Both the position numbers and the translations under genes were made by a program. This document shows positions 58,920 through 64,000 of a stretch of 64,000 nt of DNA, in pieces. The notes under the pieces are model-generated. The model ran no database searches, was not told the DNA's origin, and saw only the letters and a list, made by a program, of their open reading frames with translations. How positions within the stretch are numbered: the stretch's first letter is position 1; each line of letters starts with the position of its first letter. The stretch covers positions 14,446,001 through 14,510,000 of the forward strand of contig CM075940.1 in NCBI GenBank assembly GCA_038030265.1, given 5' to 3'. The stretch is from Corythucha ciliata (Eukaryota; Arthropoda; Insecta; Hemiptera; Tingidae).

Positions 58920-59700
58920 TTCTGAGTGTTATGAATGACTGGTTATCATTGTTCACCTGTATTGTTGTTAGCGTGTTGAGAAATGGAAGCATTTCCAGGC
59001 TTCATTTCCTCGAAAACATGCGGTGTTAGGACCGCTAAAAACTCTTTAGTGTTTGTTGAATCCTTGAGAGCTGACAAATAAATATTGGAAGAATAGTATG
59101 CCATGCATTGAATAAATAAATAAATGTTTTGTAGGAAGTGATTTTTAGATTTGTAAATTCGCAAGGTATTCTTCCCTCTACAAAACCTCTCCTTTAATAA
59201 AAAAGAAAAAAACAATTTTGATTGATTAGACTGGCAAGAAGTTAGGACCAACTACACCCTAAAATGAAGTCTGAAAGAAAGAGTTTTTTTTTTTTTTGAG
59301 TAATCAGAAGGCAAAATGTGGCCCGGACGTCGTACACAAATAGAATCTAAACATGTTTGAAAGTACAAAGAAAAAAAATGGGAGGGGGAGGAGGGTTGTA
59401 AAAATGTTGTGACGCCGTGTAATTCACGGTCGCCACCTGTTGTTGTATTTTGGGTAACAGGCCCCAATATTTCGTGGTATTTACAATGTTGAAATCAAAA
59501 TTGTCTCTGGGGAGAAGGCGTTGGCCTTGGGGAGTTCGGTCGTCCTTCCGAACGCGAGCACCTCCAAGGGTAGGCGTGACTGGTTCTGTGTCTGAAGACC
59601 GCGGCTGACGGCCTGCTGGACGTCCCTTCGAGGTGTGGGCAGGGTCGTGGCCAACGGGTGACAGACGTCGATTAAACGTTGTCGGTAGCTGTCTCGAGTG
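58920..59700. other. No gene; possible LTR-element remnant
   Basis: A short A/T-rich part (58920-59330) is followed by a more GC-rich stretch whose minus strand contains GGTGGCGACCGTGA at about 59430, reminiscent of a primer-binding-site region. No LTR pair could be shown. Confidence 0.25.
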
Positions 59701-59709
59701 AGGATTGGT

Positions 59710-60235
59710 TAGCACCTTTGAGCTTGCCGCAGATCTTCAGGATCGTCTATGAGCGTCCCTTGACGCTTGACTGTGGATCCTTCTCGTCGAAGTTCGGATA
59801 GCGTTTTTGCGCTTGCCGCAGATCTTCAGGGTCGTCTGTGAGCGTCCCTTGATGCTTGATGATTGGTGGCCAGTTAGAGCCCTTGCGCTTGCCACCTATT
59901 CTCCAGGTCGCGTTACTGAGCGTCCCTCGACGCTGTCTGAAGGTCCTCTGGGCTCCTCCTGTTAGGGTGAGGACAAGGATGTGGTTCTGTCACTCACCAA
60001 TAGTTCAAGGGCAGCCAATTAAGGCGCCAAGCCCTCTTCTAAGCCGTCTGGTAAGGATTCACCCGGGGTGGTAAAGGGCAGAAAGGTGGGGCCTTCGTCG
60101 ACCAGTCGGAGAAGAACCCGCCACCACAAGGAGGTGGATCGGTGTTCGTCAACCCACTAGGGGGAGAGCAACCGGGAGTACGACGGGGTTTCGCTGGGAG
60201 CCTCTTCGGTGCGGAATTTACACGCAATGCCCCAC
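59710..60235 (+). repeat. GC-rich tandem repeat, 76-91 bp units
   Basis: Three units start near 59719, 59810 and 59886, each with GCTTGCCGCAGATCTTCAGG (or a variant), then GAGCGTCCCTTGACGCT. The following 300 bp is GC-rich, with no recognised exon. Confidence 0.65.
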
Positions 60236-60239
60236 TGTG

Positions 60240-60835
60240 GGCAGAACGCAACACTCGAGAAAAAACTCTCGAAAATCGCCAATTTTAAGGCAACATTTAC
60301 GTGTAAATGCCATGTCAAGGGCGGCAAAAATGTATGCGGAACGCCTCACCAAGTTGCTACCATTTTCCAGAGAATTATCAGTCAAATTTAACCAAGAAAA
60401 GGTCTATTTTTTCTCTCAGTTAACAAATGAAAAAAGGCCAATTTCGCGGATGAAACTGAGAAAAACTCTAATTGAATGATGCAATTGGTAAAAAGTGCCA
60501 ACTGGCGGCTAAAATTAAGAAATAGCGACTGAAATTGTTAAAAATCGCTTATTGACCGTTAAAATAAGTAAAAATCGCTCATCCACAGCTCAAATTGGGA
60601 GAAACCTACTTCGCGATTAAAATGGAGAGAAAAAACGACAATTCACAGCTTAAAAGTTAACGCTCTTTCGCAGCTGAAACGAAAAAAAAAAACGCCAATC
60701 CGCGGGTCAATTAGAAAATATCGAAAATAGTCGCGGCTAAAAAATGGAATATGCTAATTGAGAAAATGGAGTAATTCGTGAAAAAACATTGGGCAAAAGC
60801 CCTCATTCATGGTTAAAGTAAAGAAAAAAAACAAT
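60240..60835 (-). repeat. 29-30 bp minisatellite block, minus orientation
   Basis: Units such as GGCTAAAATTAAGAAATAG run from about 60420. The first part (60240-60360) resembles the AACACTCGAGAAAA / AAGGGCGGCAA units seen at 44590-44740. Confidence 0.7.
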
Positions 60836-60851
60836 TGATAGATACGAGGAA

Positions 60852-61430
60852 TTCTGTCGCCGGTATTTTAATTAAAGATATAAATTAATTAAATTAATTA
60901 ACTGATGTCCGGATGACTTGGGAAGGCAAAGCCTAACACATTTCGAGCTTTCGTTCGTAGCGTTCGAATGGAGCCATTCGTTTGTTTACGTTTGTTTAGC
61001 CCAAATTTTCGTTTGTTCAGCCCTGCAACGTACATTTAAAAAAAAAAAAAAAAAAAATGTGTACCGCTAACTTCACGCAACGGCGCACATGACACATGAC
61101 CCCAATCGTTTGTTTCACTACATATTCGGTAAAAAAAAAACGTTTGTATACGTAACAGGGCTAAACAAACGAAAATTTGTGCTAAACAAACGGTAAACAA
61201 ACGAATGGCGCCATTTTCGTCGTGTTTAGTGATAAGTGATATGTGTGCCGCCAGGTTCACGTACATGGCCTCCCCGGCGGGATTTGAACCCGTAACCTCT
61301 AAGCCAGAGGTTACGGGTTTAAATTCCGTCGGGGAGCCCAATTTTTTTCTAGAAGCTCGAATTGTGTTAGGCTTTGCCTTCCCGAGTCGTCCGGACATCA
61401 CTTAATTAATATATCTCTTTAATTAAAAAA
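60852..61430. mobile_element. Inverted cluster of tRNA-derived SINE-like copies
   Basis: A minus-oriented tail (GTCGCCGGTATTTTAATTAA at about 60856; GATGTCCGGATGACTTGGG at about 60904) mirrors a plus-oriented tail at 61345-61425. 60970-61035 and 61150-61208 are inverted copies rich in CGTTTGTTTA. 61268-61300 and 61306-61337 are inverted copies of the T-arm and 3' half of a tRNA-like head (GGTTACGGGTTCAAATCCC), forming a hairpin with a short loop. The pieces do not share one centre, so several insertions or rearrangements are nested here. Confidence 0.72.
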
Positions 61431-61489
61431 AAAAAACAATAATGCTGGACCTATTAGAGAAAACGGACCTATTAGGGTTAAATAGCTGC

Positions 61490-62395
61490 TAAACTTCCAA
61501 AACAAATCCAATTTGCGGTTAAAATTAAGAAAAAGCGCACATTCGCGGCTAAAATTGAGTAAAAGTGGGCAATTCTCGGTTGAAATTGAGAAAAAAATCG
61601 CGGGAAAAACGTTTATTCGCGGCAAAAACCGCAAACCCCGCTAATAATAATCCCACGGATAAAAATCTTTCTATAAAATAAAAAAAAAACCAACAACACA
61701 AAAAAACGTCAACTGACGGGAAAGATATAAAATTGAGAAAACGCGCTCAATCGCGGATAAATTTGAGAAAATCCGCTTATTCACGGCTAAATTCGAGTAA
61801 ATGATGTATAATAATCGGAAATCATTCGCGTCTAGATTTGAAAAAAACAAAAAAAAACGATTTTTCGCGGCGATTAAGGAGGAAAAGCTGTGATTCGCGG
61901 ATAAAATGGAAAAAATCGCTGATTCACGTATAAAAATTGAGAAAAATTGCAATTGAGCGGCTATAATACGGGGGAAAACCGGTCAAATTCACCGGGAAAA
62001 TTGTGAAAAAGCTCTAATTCACGGCTAGAAGCGAGTAAAAAAAAAACGCTAGAATAATTCGTGGCCCAAATTGAGAAAACCCGCTGATTCCCCCGGCTAA
62101 TCGTGAATACGCCAATTAGTGGGTCAAATAAATGATGACGCTAATTTAATGGATATCATTTTGAAAAACATTTAAGCCACAGCGACAATGCGGGACGAGG
62201 GCGAATTCATGGTTTAAAAGTTGAAAAATCGCTAATACCCGGCTAAGAGTGGAAAAATGGCTTAATTCCTGGCAAACATTAAGACAACTTTGATTCCCGG
62301 GTAAAATTGAGAAATGATGGCTAAAATTGAAAAAAAAAAAAAAACAAAAAAAACGCGGTCATTCGCAGCTAAACTGGAGAAAACGCTAAATCGTA
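61490..62395 (-). repeat. 29-30 bp minisatellite block, minus orientation
   Basis: GGCTAAAATTGAG...AAAACGC tandem units, interspersed with A runs. Confidence 0.8.
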
Positions 62396-62399
62396 TAGT

Positions 62400-62758
62400 T
62401 TTGGGGGGCAAATGCCTTGTGTAAAATTGAAAATAATAATTTAACGCTATTCGTAAAAATTATGTTCTTTTGATGAATAAGAACCGCCCCGGGTCCCGAT
62501 TTTTGTAGGTCCACCACTGGCTTACCATTCCCCTCGAGTGCTGGTGATTGGATGCGATGGACCAAATATACATCACAGGGCAATTCAAGTCAAGTCCGTT
62601 ATTAAGTCATGAGAAGGAATTGATTTAAATTCGTGATATCAGATAAATTTTTAGTATGGTGAAATCCCACAAGCTGGTGTTTAGTTTGTAGAAATAAAAA
62701 TCGTGCCCTTTTTCAGGACAATTGACTTCAAGGCATTTCAAAAAAGTTTCTTTTTGAT
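62400..62758. other. 3' flank of the 63472-62759 gene
   Basis: No exon is recognised. The 3' untranslated region of the minus-strand gene probably lies here; no canonical AATAAA was seen on that strand close to the stop. Confidence 0.35.
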
Positions 62759-63472
62759 TTAAACAAGTTGATATTCACTCTTCATTGCTTTTATCGCCCT
62801 CTTCGAGTTGAGCAATATCCACTGCAGTGCCTGAGGACAAAAAATACTTTCACAAGACCCATCAACGAGCCCATTTCTTATATCCAGTTTTTGTGAAAAA
62901 CTCCGTGATTCTCGTATACTTTCGAATATTTCCTTAAATTGCTCGCAAAATTTAAAGCTGCTCCATGGCTTCTCGTATAGTCCTTTATTATGCATGAATT
63001 CTTCAGGGGTGGTCAAATCAAACCCGAATGTTTTAAATCCTACGCACTCCCCCCCCCCCCTCACACACCCTCGATAAGGATTAAAATTCATTAAAAATAA
63101 CTTTACCAACGTCGTCATTCTCGCCACTTGTAAATTGTGAGACTCCTTCCAAACGATCATGAGACCTGTAGTTGGGATGCTCTCTGTTAAAAATAAAAAT
63201 AAAAATATATATGTATGTATATATAAAGGGTGGTGGCGAGTGTACGCGAAACAGACGGAGGAGAATGAGAGAGACAGAACAAGTGAGTGAGAGAAAAAAA
63301 AAAAAAGGTAAAAATCGCAAACCGGTTTCAGATAGCAAACCTAAAACGATTCCTAACCGAACATTGTTGCCCAACGGCTTCGGTTTCTTAAGACTAATTC
63401 TTTCTCTACAACAGCACATTACCTTGTTAGCGCACAATTATTACATTTATTATCCGCATCTGAGCTGAGCAT
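62759..63472 (-). CDS. Orphan protein, three exons, 135 residues
   Basis: Exons (minus): 63472-63423, 63183-63107 and 63039-62759, with GT...AG introns (GTAATG...TTTTTAACAG, 239 bp; GTAAAG...GTGCGTAG, 67 bp). Phases 2 and 1 are compatible at both joints, giving 135 residues plus TAA. The start is fixed by a TGA directly upstream in frame. There is no signal peptide or membrane segment. The N-terminus has a Cys pair (KCNNC at residues 9-13). The body is hydrophilic and helical-looking, with KTFGFDLTTPEEF, KPWSSFKFCEQFKEIF and a C-terminal ALQWILLNSKRAIKAMK stretch. I recognise no domain. Three short exons whose phases all fit make it likely to be real. Further upstream non-coding exons are possible. 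Confidence 0.7.
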
Positions 63473-63479
63473 TCAAGAA

Positions 63480-64000
63480 AAAAACATTTTTTTTTTTGAG
63501 AAGCTCGTGCCCTGTGTAATTTTTCTTTTTTTTTTCGCTTGCTAATCCTCTCTCGCAGGGGGCCATTAACTAATTAATAAATAAGGGCCTAATTAGTGAA
63601 TTATACACATTTAAAGCCCATCAACTCATAATTTGCGTATCTCAGATGGTGAGGAAGAAGATGGGAAAAACTACGTACAAATTGTGGCTCACAAGTCACA
63701 CTGCATGACTTAAAGAATGAATTGAGTGTTGCGATTTTCACGTTTTTACTTTTTAAAACGGGGGTTTGTACTCTCCTTGCCAATATACACGCTAATCCGA
63801 CAACATTGAAAAAAAAAAAAAAAAAAAACAGTGGACTTTTCTGTTTTCCTTTAATCGTTGCGTTTTTGTTTCTCCGGCCCTTCACCAACACCAGTCACTT
63901 CAAAGGATAATAATTATTCAATTTGAAAACGACATGAGACAATTTGACGCTGTGTCACGACAATTCTAGGCTTAAAAAACAAACAAAAAAGTTAAAAAAG
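63480..64000. other. No gene recognised
   Basis: Upstream flank of the orphan gene. A minus-strand frame at 63891-63601 contains a long Phe run from an A homopolymer and ends soon after; it is not supported as coding. Confidence 0.3.

Noticed and set aside
63601..63891. 96-codon minus-strand frame
   Set aside because: Contains a homopolymer Phe run, lacks splice support, and stops before it could join the orphan gene.

Overview
The window is eukaryotic nuclear DNA, almost certainly from an arthropod. The genes are split by short introns with GT/AG borders (56-79 bp in the best-resolved gene), the sequence is AT-rich, and it carries jockey-like and other non-LTR retrotransposon remnants, a Gypsy-like gag remnant, hAT-like and TA-flanked foldback elements, and tRNA-derived SINE-like repeats. 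No CRISPR array, operon or intact tRNA/rRNA gene was seen.

Five genes can be reconstructed by joining exons; most of their exons are too short to show up as long open frames. They are: (1) 3107-2710, minus strand, a two-exon gene for a 106-residue secreted protein; (2) 6905-7972, plus strand, a three-exon gene for a 72-residue secreted Tyr/Gly-rich protein; (3) 17680-15039, minus strand, a complete 12-exon haem-domain (H-NOX) 'soluble' guanylate cyclase of 644 residues that lacks the catalytic Asn and ends in a CAAX-like box; (4) 28685-24808, minus strand, a complete four-exon RYBP/YAF2 orthologue of 164 residues, a Polycomb cofactor, with a 3.2-kb intron full of repeats; (5) 63472-62759, minus strand, a three-exon orphan gene of 135 residues. 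Weaker candidates lie at 37182-37652, 38189-38303, 49116-49184, 50258-50420 and 57741-58007.

Most of the rest is repeat. A degenerate tandem repeat of about 29-30 bp (core TTTTAGCCGCGAATTAGCG) fills at least 16 blocks in both orientations, roughly 17 kb by eye. Several blocks sit inside elements whose ends read CAGNGGC or CAGNGCC and which are flanked by 8-bp target duplications: 18232-20260 (exact CCTTGAAT on both sides), 33299-35101 (7 of 8 matching) and 38575-41890 (6 of 8). I infer that non-autonomous hAT-type transposons carry and spread this minisatellite; some copies have the array in two inverted arms, like Foldback elements. Other mobile elements are a 1.3-kb palindrome (11080-12384), a foldback element with internal 155-163 bp tandem units inside the RYBP intron (26562-27410), a long-TIR MITE (29935-30581), a non-LTR element nested in a hAT-like element (39392-41105), and an inverted SINE cluster (60852-61430).

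The genes show no shared pathway. They look like ordinary dispersed genes in a repeat-dominated region. The small secreted-protein genes share a phase-0 intron that cuts the signal peptide, an arrangement known from arthropod cuticle-protein genes.
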